DNA from: MED660 sp002691025
GTDB lineage: Bacteria; Myxococcota_A; UBA9160; UBA4427
Assembly (NCBI GenBank): GCA_002170485.2
Contig: NHDZ02000127.1
Location: forward strand, 1-53,908
Reading direction: 5' to 3'
Length of the DNA: 53,908 nt
Shown here piece after piece: positions 41,948 through 50,249 of the stretch. Position numbers and translations under genes: made by a program. Below the pieces are notes generated by a model, which was not told the DNA's origin, made no database searches, and saw only the letters and a program-made list of their open reading frames with translations. The first letter of the stretch is position 1. Each line of letters begins with the position of its first letter.

Positions 41948-42502
41948 ATGACAAACGAGGAACCCGAAGAATCCGAGCCTGGAGAGCGAAGCGTCCTGCC
42001 TGTCCACTTTCCGGATCTGGCCGAGCTTGAGTCCGTGTATCGCTCGGATATCTGTCGGGGTGGGATTTTCGTGGCGATGGAGGAACCCTTGTCGTTGCGG
42101 GAATGGGTCGCAGTGGAATTCACCCTGGATGAGTGGTCCGAGGGCCTTCGGGTGGAAGGCGAGGTGGTGCGAAGCGTCCGTGAGCCAGGGTCTCAAGGCA
42201 CCGGTGTGGCCGTCGCGTTCACTCAGCCCATGGCCGATCTGCGTGAGGTCTTCGAGGCGAGACTGGAGTCCGCACGGAATTCGAAGCGGGCCGGGCCGTC
42301 GTTGGAGACTGTTTTTTCAGTGGCGCCCGGATGGGATGCGAGTGCGCTGCCCAGTGGCGATTCGCTGGGGCTTTCCCTGGTCGAACTGGCGGACTCGGGT
42401 TTCAACCTGGAGAGGATCCTCGAGGTGATTCCGGAGAGCGAAAGCCAGATTCGAAGTCGGCTCGAAGACTTGCTGGAGGCCGGTCTGCTGCAGCGCCAGT
42501 GA
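41948..42502 (+). CDS. PilZ-family protein with C-terminal winged-helix-like segment
   Basis: 184 residues. The first 105 form a PilZ/TIGR02266-like barrel: LESVYRSDICRGGIFVAMEEPLSLREWVAVEFTL, then LRVEGEVVRSV and GTGVAVAF. The usual RxxxR c-di-GMP motif at the front is not evident, so nucleotide binding is doubtful. Residues about 130-184 (LGLSLVELADSGFNLERILEVIPESESQIRSRLEDLLEAGLL) look like the helical end of DUF4388 proteins. Such proteins are frequent in Myxococcota signalling. No operon partner is obvious. Confidence 0.75.
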   Translation: MTNEEPEESEPGERSVLPVHFPDLAELESVYRSDICRGGIFVAMEEPLSLREWVAVEFTLDEWSEGLRVEGEVVRSVREPGSQGTGVAVAFTQPMADLREVFEARLESARNSKRAGPSLETVFSVAPGWDASALPSGDSLGLSLVELADSGFNLERILEVIPESESQIRSRLEDLLEAGLLQRQ

Positions 42503-42629
42503 AGCGTGACTGCGAGAAAGTGGAGGGTTCGCCAACGCGAGCACGGTCTTCAAAATCCACAGGGGCCCTCATGGAATGCGGAGTTCGGGTAAGCTTCTCC
42601 GGGTCTCGTGACGAGAAGGAGAAGTAGCC

Positions 42630-43421
42630 GTGGCCACTCTGCAGGAAACAACCCTCAAGGGAAAATCGGCCTTGATCACCGGCGGTGGGAGCGGCATCGG
42701 CCGCGAAACCGCTCTACTGATGGCTTCATCAGGAGCCCATGTCGTGGTGTGTGAACGCGATGAGGAGGGCGGGCAGGCGACCGTGACCCAGATCCAGGAG
42801 GCGGGTGGCCGAGCCGCCCTGGTGGTGGCGGATGTGTCCGATGACGCACAGATGCGATCGGCGGTGGAAACCACGGTGAAGGAAACGGGGGGGCTTCACG
42901 TTCTCTTCAACAATGCGGGCATCTTCCCGGATGGGGACGGCTCTCCTGTGGATACGCCTCTGGATATCTGGGAGTGGGTGATCGATGTCAATCTCAAGGG
43001 CGTGTTCCTGGGGTGCAAGTATGGCATTCCGGCCATGTTGGAGAGCGGGGGAGGGTCCATCATCAACACGGCGTCTTTTGTTGCCGTGTTGGGCGCAGCC
43101 ACTTCGCAGATTGCCTACACGGCCAGCAAGGGTGGCGTGCTCGCCATGACCCGTGAAATCGCGGTGGAATATGCGCGTCAGGGGATTCGTGCGAATGCGC
43201 TCTGTCCCGGACCGGTTCGTACGCCTTTGCTCGAGGAATTCCTGGCCGACCCCGAAGTGCGAGCCCGTCGCCTGGTCCATATTCCCATGGGTCGGTTGGC
43301 CGAGGCGGAGGAATTGGCCCAGGCCGTTCTGTACCTGGCCTCGGATGCATCCTCCTATGTGACGGGAACCACGTTCATGGTGGATGGGGGAATTGCGGCG
43401 GCCTACGTGACGCCTGAATAG
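42630..43421 (+). CDS. SDR-family NAD(P)-dependent oxidoreductase
   Basis: 263 residues, classical short-chain dehydrogenase. TGGGSGIGRE binds the cofactor, NNAGIFPD is the structural motif, and the catalytic Ser, Tyr and Lys fall in IINTASFVAVLG and YTASKGG. PGPVRTPL and the ending TGTTFMVDGGIAAAYV are typical. CERDEEGG after beta-2 has an acidic residue, favouring NAD(H). GTG start after GGAG. Substrate unknown. It is followed 10 bases later by a TSUP exporter gene, likely one operon. Confidence 0.92.
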   Translation: MATLQETTLKGKSALITGGGSGIGRETALLMASSGAHVVVCERDEEGGQATVTQIQEAGGRAALVVADVSDDAQMRSAVETTVKETGGLHVLFNNAGIFPDGDGSPVDTPLDIWEWVIDVNLKGVFLGCKYGIPAMLESGGGSIINTASFVAVLGAATSQIAYTASKGGVLAMTREIAVEYARQGIRANALCPGPVRTPLLEEFLADPEVRARRLVHIPMGRLAEAEELAQAVLYLASDASSYVTGTTFMVDGGIAAAYVTPE

Positions 43422-43430
43422 AACCCGTCT

Positions 43431-44150
43431 ATGGACCTATCCTGGTACACGCTCGGACTCGCCCTGTGCGTGGTTTTTATCGGGGCGTTTGCCCAGGGGA
43501 CGGCCGGCTTCGGCTTGGCTTTGGTGGCGGTTCCGGTGCTGGGGCAGGTCAACCCCGACTGGGTCCCCGGTCCGATCTTGTGGGTGACCTTCCTGTTGAG
43601 TCTCGTGATCGTGTGGCGAGACGGTGGCGCCATCGATCGTCGAACCCTGGTGATTCCCATGCTCGGTCAGATCCTTGGGATCCTTCTGGCCTTGATGATT
43701 CTGGGCTGGGTGACACCTCGGGCGATCTCGGTCCTCACGGGTTCGATTGTCCTGTTCGCGGTGGTGCTTTCGGCATTCGGCTTCCGAGTCCATCCGAAGA
43801 CGCCACACTTCGTTCTGGCAGGGACCCTGGCCGGTTTCATGGGGACGACGGCTTCGATTCCCGGTCCGCCGCTGGCCTTGCTTCATCAGGATGCATCGCC
43901 GGCTCGACTCCGGGCAACCCTGGCCCACTTCTTTGTCGTCGGAAACGGTCTCGCGCTGCTTGGGCTGGCCTGGACGGGGCGATTCGGCCTGGATGAACTG
44001 ATGGCGGGACTTACGGTCTTTCCCGCGGCGGGGCTCGGTTATGGGGTCGCTTCGCTGACGGCGGATCGCCTGTCCGTCTCGTGGATCCGTCGACTCATCC
44101 TGCTCTTTTCAGCCGCCGGGGCTCTGGTCTTGATCTATCGAGCGAGTTGA
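43431..44150 (+). CDS. TSUP (TauE/SafE) family membrane exporter
   Basis: 239 residues with about seven or eight membrane helices. The family opening GAFAQGTAGFGLALVAVPVL and the repeat-half motif FMGTTASIPGPPLALLHQ are diagnostic of TauE/SafE transporters, which move sulfite, sulfonates or other organic acids across the inner membrane. Ten bases after the SDR gene, so perhaps they share a pathway; the substrate cannot be read. It converges with the protease gene after 14 bases. Confidence 0.88.
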   Translation: MDLSWYTLGLALCVVFIGAFAQGTAGFGLALVAVPVLGQVNPDWVPGPILWVTFLLSLVIVWRDGGAIDRRTLVIPMLGQILGILLALMILGWVTPRAISVLTGSIVLFAVVLSAFGFRVHPKTPHFVLAGTLAGFMGTTASIPGPPLALLHQDASPARLRATLAHFFVVGNGLALLGLAWTGRFGLDELMAGLTVFPAAGLGYGVASLTADRLSVSWIRRLILLFSAAGALVLIYRAS

Positions 44151-44164
44151 ACCCGTTGGGTGGC

Positions 44165-45310
44165 TTAAAGGGACCGACTGCGGCGACGCCAGGCCAGAGC
44201 GAATATCAGCAGGCCTGTGGAGATGAGAAGAGTCGGCCAATGCCAGTCGAGGGACTTGAGGAGGGGTTCCCTTGCTCCCAGGATGGGAACGGGCGAGCAG
44301 GTCGGTGCCCATGTGGTCTGGGCTGTGTCGTCTTCGGTGACGGTGCCTTGGATCGCTTCCATGATTGCGTTGCGGTAGTGGGAAAGGTCCGCGACCCAGG
44401 TGATATTGCCGTAAAAGGAGGAGTCCTTGGGTTGCTTCGCAAAGCTTGAAACGCTGAAGGTCAGGCCGAAGAGGGCGGTTCCTCGTTCTGGGAAGATGGG
44501 GTCCAGATCGGCGAAGACAGCACCTCCGGAATCCCCGAAAGCGGCAGCCGCCTCCTGGTCCGTTGCTTCCGTATCATCGACAGGGTCAAAGACCAGCGGG
44601 ATGGCCAGCGTTCGGCCGTCTTCTTTTCCCACGTCCACGTAATGCGGTCCGGCCGCGACCCGGTTGGTGCCCCAGCGCTTGGTTTGATCTTTCTTCCAGC
44701 TGAATCCGTCGAGGAGGCCACGCTCGGGGAAGTCCACGGTGAGTGAGGGACCGCGAGAAGAGCCAAAGCCGACCAGGGTGACTTCCTGACCGTAGCGCGC
44801 AGGGCGCGCCGGAATCCGCAAAGCCGGAAGCCCGGGGTCCCGGTCCACCTGGAAAAGGACCAGATCGGTGGGGCGACCGTCTGGATTCATGATCGGGGTG
44901 ACGGTTTCGGCCACGGGGTTGAGCCACTGTCCCCCCATGGTGAGAACGGTGACGCCCACATGTTGGGTGGTCAGGATCCAACGGCATCCCAGATAGACGG
45001 CCGATGGGCCTCCAAGGTGTTGGATGACGTGATCCCAACCCGGGTCGGGTTGCGGGGGCCGAATGTTCCCCTGTCCCTGGTCGTGATCAAGCACCAGGGC
45101 CCAAGCCGGAGCCGGGGCGCAGAGGGAAAGCGCGGTGAGAACCGTCAGAGCCGTTCGAGGTAGAGCCTGCCGGAGGTCCCCAATGCCTCGTATCCAGGCC
45201 CGAGTCCATCGGGGTTCGTGGGTTCGGAGCCTGAACCGGGTGGCTCTCAGAGGTCGCCTCTTTGCTTTTGAGGGCGATTTTACGTGCACATCCGTTCCTT
45301 CAAGGCTCAT
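44165..45310 (-). CDS. Exported trypsin-like serine protease with C-terminal membrane anchor
   Basis: 381 residues. A long basic N-terminus precedes a signal-like segment (TALTVLTALSLCAPAPAWA). The S1 protease triad is present: H117 (WILTTQHVG), D149 (RPTDLVLFQV) and S261 (GDSGGAVF). The His context lacks the usual following Cys. The C-terminus is WHWPTLLISTGLLIFALAW then RRRSRSL, a membrane anchor with an Arg cluster, so the enzyme is likely tethered outside the cytoplasm. Start is uncertain: TTG 45340 would add ten residues. Target unknown. Confidence 0.82.
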   Translation of the reverse strand: MSLEGTDVHVKSPSKAKRRPLRATRFRLRTHEPRWTRAWIRGIGDLRQALPRTALTVLTALSLCAPAPAWALVLDHDQGQGNIRPPQPDPGWDHVIQHLGGPSAVYLGCRWILTTQHVGVTVLTMGGQWLNPVAETVTPIMNPDGRPTDLVLFQVDRDPGLPALRIPARPARYGQEVTLVGFGSSRGPSLTVDFPERGLLDGFSWKKDQTKRWGTNRVAAGPHYVDVGKEDGRTLAIPLVFDPVDDTEATDQEAAAAFGDSGGAVFADLDPIFPERGTALFGLTFSVSSFAKQPKDSSFYGNITWVADLSHYRNAIMEAIQGTVTEDDTAQTTWAPTCSPVPILGAREPLLKSLDWHWPTLLISTGLLIFALAWRRRSRSL

Positions 45311-45555
45311 GTCATGGGAAAACCCCAAGGGAATTTCCAAATTGGCCGGTCGACTCTAGCTCAGCGCCTGCTTCTCCGTGACCGCAGGGCAGTGCGTGGC
45401 TCGGCCACCCGCTTCTGGATCGTGAGACCCTGGAAGAAGTTCCCCCGGGGCAAACCTCATGCCGAGGGAGTCTGTGTCCGATAGGTGGATGTCCGGCCAC
45501 TCAATGGGGAGCGTGAAGCGGAATGCAGCGAAGCAATCAGGGAATCGGCCCGTCT

Positions 45556-46167
45556 ATGAAGCGGAGCGGGATGGGTCTGGCCTTGTCCCTGATTCTGGGG
45601 GCTGGAATGTCCTCCGCGGGTGGGCTCTATACCTTCACCGATGCCCAGGGAACCATTCATTTCACCGACCGGCCCCAGGATGTGCGATATCGGTTGAAGA
45701 CCTTGCCGCGGGGAGGCTTGGCTCTGGGTTCGCAGGTCCAGGTCACGCGACGCGAACTCGACAAAATCATCCGACGGGTCTCTTCTGATCACAAGGTCGA
45801 CCCGGCTCTGGTCAAGGCCGTCATCGCGGCGGAATCCAATTTTGAAGCCGGTGCGGTCTCTCGTGCCGGAGCCGTGGGGCTGATGCAACTCATGCCCTCG
45901 ACCGCGGCCGATATGGGGGTTGAGGCCCCCTTTGAACCCCAGCAGAATGTTCGGGGAGGTGTTCGCTATCTGAAATTGCTGCTCGATCGATTTGATGCAC
46001 TGGAGCATGCCTTGGCGGCCTACAACGCCGGACCGGAAACCGTGGCTCGCTACGACGGAATCCCTCCCTATCCCGAAACGCGAGCCTATGTGGCTCGCGT
46101 GTTGCGATTCTACTCCAGGTATCAGTCCGTCGAACTTCTTGCGAAGCGTGAAACTGGAGGCCTGTGA
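45556..46167 (+). CDS. Lytic transglycosylase with DUF4124 domain
   Basis: 203 residues. A signal peptide (MKRSGMGLALSLILGAGMSSA) leads to a DUF4124 segment (GGLYTFTDAQGTIHFTDRP) and a Slt-type transglycosylase domain: AVIAAESNFEAGAVSRAGAVGLMQLMPSTA with the catalytic Glu, then NVRGGVRYLKLLLDRF and ALAAYNAGPETVARYDGIP. It cleaves peptidoglycan to anhydromuropeptides in the periplasm. ATG 45523, 11 codons upstream, is possible but would push the signal peptide inward. A terminator overlaps its stop codon. Confidence 0.92.
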   Translation: MKRSGMGLALSLILGAGMSSAGGLYTFTDAQGTIHFTDRPQDVRYRLKTLPRGGLALGSQVQVTRRELDKIIRRVSSDHKVDPALVKAVIAAESNFEAGAVSRAGAVGLMQLMPSTAADMGVEAPFEPQQNVRGGVRYLKLLLDRFDALEHALAAYNAGPETVARYDGIPPYPETRAYVARVLRFYSRYQSVELLAKRETGGL

Positions 46168-46189
46168 GCCTCGGGGAGGCTTCTCTTTT
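46167..46189 (+). terminator. Intrinsic terminator after the transglycosylase gene
   Basis: AGCCTC (46167-46172), loop GGG, GAGGCT (46176-46181), followed by the T-rich TCTCTTTT. The stem begins at the last base of the stop codon. Confidence 0.6.
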
Positions 46190-46364
46190 CGGGGTAGGAG
46201 TCGATTTTTATCCATCTCTGATCTGAAGTAGTATCCGTGAGATCAATCCGATGAGTCCCACTCCTTGAGCGAAATCCTGCGGTCGAAATTTCAGGACGTG
46301 ACGGGCGGAAGATGGGTCGGGACTCAGAAGTCTGACGGCTCCGCAATGGAGGAGGCAACAGCGT

Positions 46365-47048
46365 ATGGCCAGCGGGGACGCCGAACACAGCAACGCTGTG
46401 TCGCAAGAGAGCGGCGAGACTGCGCCTCGCTCAGGCTTTGCTCATCGGCGCCGGGCTTCGGAGAACTTCTGGAATTGGCCCAATACCATCACGATGATCC
46501 GGATCGGGTTGGTCCCGCTTCTGCTGTTGGTTCCCACGGCCTGGGGACAGACCCGCTTCGGAAGTCAGGTCATGGCCTGGGCTTTCATCGTGGCTGCGCT
46601 CTCGGACATTCTCGACGGCTGGCTGGCTCGGCGGAGCGGAGGCATCACCCGGATGGGCAAGCTGCTCGATCCGCTGGCCGACAAATTCCTGATTGCGACA
46701 GCGCTCATCGTGCTCCTCGCGTGTGGTCGGATTCCGGTCTGGGCCTCCTTCATGGTGGTGGTCATCATTGGGCGGGAGTTGGCGGTGACGAGTCTCAGGA
46801 GCATTGCTTCGTCGGACGGTCACGTGGTGGGGGCCTCCTGGCAGGGCAAGNTGAAGTCCCTGGTGCAGAATTTTTCCGTCGGAGCGCTTCTTTTCCACTA
46901 TGAAACNATTGGATTACCGGCTCAGGAAATTGGTTTGACACTTCTGGGTGCCGCCACGGCACTCACATTCTGGTCGGGGTACGTTTATTTCGCGGACTAT
47001 TTCGGTTGGGATGGGGCCGCAGAGCACCCGGAAGGGGTGGATGAATGA
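46365..47048 (+). CDS. pgsA: CDP-diacylglycerol-glycerol-3-phosphate phosphatidyltransferase
   Basis: 227 residues. The CDP-alcohol phosphotransferase motif is complete: DILDGWLARRSGGITRMGKLLDPLADK, i.e. D-G-x2-A-R-x8-G-x3-D-x3-D. Several membrane helices and the opening NTITMIRIGLVPLLLL fit PgsA, which makes phosphatidylglycerophosphate from CDP-diacylglycerol. A hydrophilic N-terminal extension of about 35 residues is atypical, so the true start may lie later. Two Ns (46851, 46906) leave two residues undefined. Its stop overlaps the next ATG. Confidence 0.9.
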   Translation: MASGDAEHSNAVSQESGETAPRSGFAHRRRASENFWNWPNTITMIRIGLVPLLLLVPTAWGQTRFGSQVMAWAFIVAALSDILDGWLARRSGGITRMGKLLDPLADKFLIATALIVLLACGRIPVWASFMVVVIIGRELAVTSLRSIASSDGHVVGASWQGKXKSLVQNFSVGALLFHYEXIGLPAQEIGLTLLGAATALTFWSGYVYFADYFGWDGAAEHPEGVDE

Positions 47049-48370
47049 GTCAAGAGAGGCTGGAGGAACTCGGGACCAAGATCGATGATCGCACCGCGCG
47101 GGTGGGCGTGATCGGTCTCGGGTATGTAGGGCTTCCGCTGGCCGTGGAATTTGCCAAGGCCGGCTTTCAGGTCGTGGGCTTCGATATCGACCGGGAAAAA
47201 GTACATGCCATCGAGAGGGGCGATTCGTATATCGGAGATGTCTCCTCCGAGGATCTCCAGACCATGCGAGAGGCGGGTCGGATCTCGGCGACCTCGGATT
47301 TTGATGCTCTGCATGATGTCCACGTCGTGAACATCTGTGTGCCGACGCCCCTGACCAAGACGCGAGATCCCGACGTTTCCTTCATGGCCAAGGCCGTGGA
47401 GCAGGTCCGCGATCGCTTGCACCCGGGCGTCTTGATCGTCCTTGGGAGTACCACCTATCCGGGGACCACCCATGACCTCTTCGTGCCCGAACTCGAGCAG
47501 ACGGGCTTGCGGGTGGGGCGGGATTTTTCCCTGGCTTTTGCGCCGGAGCGGATTGATCCGGGCAACGAAAAATTCACGGTTCGCAACGTACCGAAGGTCG
47601 TGGGGGGCGAGACGCCTGTTTGCACGGANCTTGCCACCCGGCTTTTCTCCAGCATTTTTGAAGAGACCGTGCCCGTTTCGTCCACGCAGTCGGCCGAGAT
47701 GGTCAAACTGCTTGAAAATACATTTCGCGCCATCAATATCGGATTGGCCAATGAGGTGGCGCTCATGTGCGAGCGCCTGGGGCTGGACGTCTGGGAGGTC
47801 ATCGAGGCCGCCGCGACCAAACCCTACGGATTCATGAAATTCCTGCCTGGTCCCGGACTCGGGGGGCACTGCATTCCCGTGGATCCGAGTTATCTGGCCT
47901 GGCGCATGAAGTCCCTGAATTTTTCCGCTCGTTTCATCGAATTGGCCACCGAGATCAATAGTTCGATGCCGGAGNATGTGGTGGACCGCGTGGCGGCGCT
48001 TCTCAACGACAGGCGACTGGCGGTCAACGGTGCGCGTGTGCTGATCATGGGGGTGGCCTACAAGAAGGATATCGGCGACATGCGTGAGTCTCCGGCCCTC
48101 GATGTGATGAACCATCTGGCCGAAAAGGGAGCGGACCTCAGTTTCCACGATCCGTATGTGGCCGAATGCGAAGTCGCTGGAAACCTCTACAAGGGGGTTC
48201 CGCTGACCGATGAGGCGGTTTCGAAAGCCGACGTGGTGGTGATTCTCACCGATCATTCGGACATCGATTATGCTTGGCTGGTGGAAAAAGCACGCTGTGT
48301 CTTCGACACCCGGAACGCCACAGCAGCCTTGGGTCTGGAAGAGGGGCAAGGGAAGATAATCAAGCTATAG
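47045..48370 (+). CDS. Nucleotide-sugar dehydrogenase (UDP-N-acetylhexosamine type)
   Basis: 441 residues in the UDP-glucose/GDP-mannose dehydrogenase family. Rossmann motif GVIGLGYVGLPLAVEFAKAG, VPTPLTKTRDPD, and catalytic Cys276 in PGLGGHCIPVDPSY are clear; the C-terminal domain has MGVAYKKDIGDMRESPALDVM. Length and these motifs match WbpA/TviB-type enzymes, which oxidise UDP-N-acetylglucosamine or UDP-N-acetylmannosamine to the uronic acid for surface polysaccharides, better than UDP-glucose dehydrogenase. It overlaps pgsA by four bases. Ns at about 47629 and 47974. Confidence 0.9.
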   Translation: MSQERLEELGTKIDDRTARVGVIGLGYVGLPLAVEFAKAGFQVVGFDIDREKVHAIERGDSYIGDVSSEDLQTMREAGRISATSDFDALHDVHVVNICVPTPLTKTRDPDVSFMAKAVEQVRDRLHPGVLIVLGSTTYPGTTHDLFVPELEQTGLRVGRDFSLAFAPERIDPGNEKFTVRNVPKVVGGETPVCTXLATRLFSSIFEETVPVSSTQSAEMVKLLENTFRAINIGLANEVALMCERLGLDVWEVIEAAATKPYGFMKFLPGPGLGGHCIPVDPSYLAWRMKSLNFSARFIELATEINSSMPEXVVDRVAALLNDRRLAVNGARVLIMGVAYKKDIGDMRESPALDVMNHLAEKGADLSFHDPYVAECEVAGNLYKGVPLTDEAVSKADVVVILTDHSDIDYAWLVEKARCVFDTRNATAALGLEEGQGKIIKL

Positions 48371-48416
48371 TGAGCCCCATGGGGACCCGAGGAGAGTGGG
48401 TCCGGGCGGAGAGTGC

Positions 48417-48445
48417 TTGACTCTCTCGCCTCAGTTCCGTACAAA
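48417..48445 (+). promoter_or_regulatory. Sigma-70-type promoter for tRNA-Gly
   Basis: TTGACT (48417-48422), 17-base spacer, TACAAA (48440-48445). It lies 21 bases before the mature tRNA 5' end. Confidence 0.75.
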
Positions 48446-48466
48446 TCGGTCCCCGCGAAAGTTTCG

Positions 48467-48542
48467 GCACGAGTAGCTCAGCTGGTAGAGCATAACGTTG
48501 CCAACGTTAGGGTCGCCGGTTCGAATCCGGTCTCGTGCTCCA
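48467..48542 (+). tRNA. tRNA-Gly (anticodon GCC)
   Basis: A 76-base cloverleaf with encoded CCA. The acceptor stem is GCACGAG (48467-48473) with CTCGTGC; the D-arm is GCTC...GAGC. The anticodon stem TAACG/CGTTA encloses loop TTGCCAA with anticodon GCC. The T-arm has GCCGG-TTCGAAT-CCGGT. It reads GGC and GGT glycine codons. It stands alone, with its own promoter and terminator. Confidence 0.97.
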
Positions 48543-48548
48543 CAAAAG

Positions 48549-48585
48549 AAACGCCCCGTTCGGCCTTGAGCCGGGCGGGGCGTTT
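48549..48585. terminator. Bidirectional terminator between tRNA-Gly and the thiolase-like gene
   Basis: AAACGCCCCG (48549-48558) and CGGGGCGTTT (48576-48585) are perfect complements, with an inner CGGC/GCCG pairing. A-rich on one side and T-rich on the other, it can end the tRNA transcript and the converging minus-strand gene; its last base is in that gene's stop codon. Confidence 0.7.
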
Positions 48586-50051
48586 CAGCGTAGGGTGTGG
48601 CCGGCGACTTCCACGTCCTGGTGGCAGAACTCTTCCCGGGTCATGGCCGCCACACGCTCCGGATCTTCGCAGACCGCCAGCGTGCGCTTCCCTTCCTTGT
48701 TCTCACAAAGAAGAATGCCCTGATGGGGCTCTTCGCCGAGGTATGTCACCGTATAAGCCAGGACGCGAGCGGGGCCGTGAAGTTCGTTTTCCAGGGGGAC
48801 ACTTCGACTTGCTTTTTCGACTTCCAGGCTCACGTCTTCGAATCGGAAGTCATTTCGGGGCGCCTGGTTTCCCAGGACCATCACGCCTTGTTTGGTGAGT
48901 ACGCCGCTCACGGCTGTCACCAGGCCGAGCTCATCGGGGTCTTCTCGAAGGATCTGAGCCATTCGCACCGTGGCTTGCAGGACGAAATTATTGAGGGGAC
49001 CTCCGGCAAAGCGCATGCCGCCGGTCTCGGTCAGGGAGGCCGTGGGGTCGATCCCCATTTCGCGCAACTGGACCCGAACCGCCGAGGGAAAACAGCTGTA
49101 GATTTCCCGGTGACGGATCTGGCTGGGTTCCACGCCGGCGATCTCGAAGGCCCTCGCGCCCGCGATGGCGAATCCGGGACAGCGATGGGGTTCGGCCCGT
49201 TCGCTGAAGGTCAGCATGTAGTTGGATTCGGCGTTGGCCCAGGGGTAGATCCATTTCGCTTCCGGGATTCCGGCCCGGCGGGCGATTCCCACGGAACACA
49301 GGATCAGGCCTGCGGCTTGATCCACATTCCATTGGGAGTTGTGGAACTTGGTATACGGAAAGGCCAGCATGGGATTGCCCGCGCTGGCATTCCGGATGGC
49401 TTCGGCCGAGGGGGCGCTGGGGTCCCAGGCGTCCGGGTTGCGGGCGGCCACCTGGCCCATGGCCGACCAGAGGCGAGCAATTTCATCCCGATGAGAATCA
49501 AGGGACAGACCCTCGTCGGCTCGCAGCGCGTTGTCCACCATGGCGTATTGACGCACGGGCATCACCGCGCCTCGCTCGATTTCCAGTGGGTGGAGGATCT
49601 CCTGACTGGGGCGGAGGACTTCGTCGGCTTCGACGTCGGGTTGGCTTGAAAGCGGGGCCTCGGCCCCGGTGATCTGTGCGCGGAGCGCACGGTATTTGGC
49701 TTCGCCTCCGGCGATCAGGACGATTCCGGCTTTTCCTTCGGCGATGTCTCTTGCGGCCTGTCCCAGAAGAGTGCTCTGCAGGACACCGATTTCCGAGACG
49801 ACCGTGCGCGCCGAGTTTGCGTGGATCCGTTCGGCAATCCACTGCGCGGGATTCGGATATTCCCAGAAGCCCCGGGGCACGCGGATGGAGTCGGCTTGCT
49901 TCAGTAGTTCCGGGACTCCGGCGTCTTGCCCGGCGGCTTCCAGGGCCCGGACCATCAGGGCGACGGGTTCGAGGGCTTCGGCGGGATCGTCCAGTCGTTG
50001 GCTGGAGGCGCCGACGCCGACGAGAATGGGAGTTTGATCGGATTGGGACAT
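48585..50051 (-). CDS. Thiolase-like protein type 1 (TLP1), noncanonical active site
   Basis: 488 residues, about 100 longer than a thiolase. The N-terminal part keeps the thiolase-fold opening PILVGVGASSQR. The catalytic signatures are changed: no NACA-type nucleophile is visible (EIGVLQSTLLGQAARDI), HDCF becomes IYSCFPSAVR, and GHPLGATG becomes GGMRFAGGPLNNF. The last 110 residues (LENELHGPARVLAYTVTYLGEEPHQGILLCENKEGKR...) match the extra C-terminal domain of mycobacterial thiolase-like protein type 1. Ordinary thiolysis seems unlikely; CoA-ester binding is plausible. It diverges from the CoA-transferase gene at 50250. Confidence 0.85.
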   Translation of the reverse strand: MSQSDQTPILVGVGASSQRLDDPAEALEPVALMVRALEAAGQDAGVPELLKQADSIRVPRGFWEYPNPAQWIAERIHANSARTVVSEIGVLQSTLLGQAARDIAEGKAGIVLIAGGEAKYRALRAQITGAEAPLSSQPDVEADEVLRPSQEILHPLEIERGAVMPVRQYAMVDNALRADEGLSLDSHRDEIARLWSAMGQVAARNPDAWDPSAPSAEAIRNASAGNPMLAFPYTKFHNSQWNVDQAAGLILCSVGIARRAGIPEAKWIYPWANAESNYMLTFSERAEPHRCPGFAIAGARAFEIAGVEPSQIRHREIYSCFPSAVRVQLREMGIDPTASLTETGGMRFAGGPLNNFVLQATVRMAQILREDPDELGLVTAVSGVLTKQGVMVLGNQAPRNDFRFEDVSLEVEKASRSVPLENELHGPARVLAYTVTYLGEEPHQGILLCENKEGKRTLAVCEDPERVAAMTREEFCHQDVEVAGHTLR

Positions 50052-50249
50052 GCGCGGGTTCTCCGGGGTTGAACGAGGCCCCTAGATTACCCTCTGCTGT
50101 GATGCCCCGCTTTCCCGCTGATGTTCGCCGAGGAAAAGGCGCGGGGACTCCGCGGCTCGCCGCCATGGACCGGAAGCGGATTCAGTCCACCGAGGCGGTC
50201 GAATTTGAGTAGTATGATTGGGGTCGGGACGCAGATGGAGGAGAAGAGG

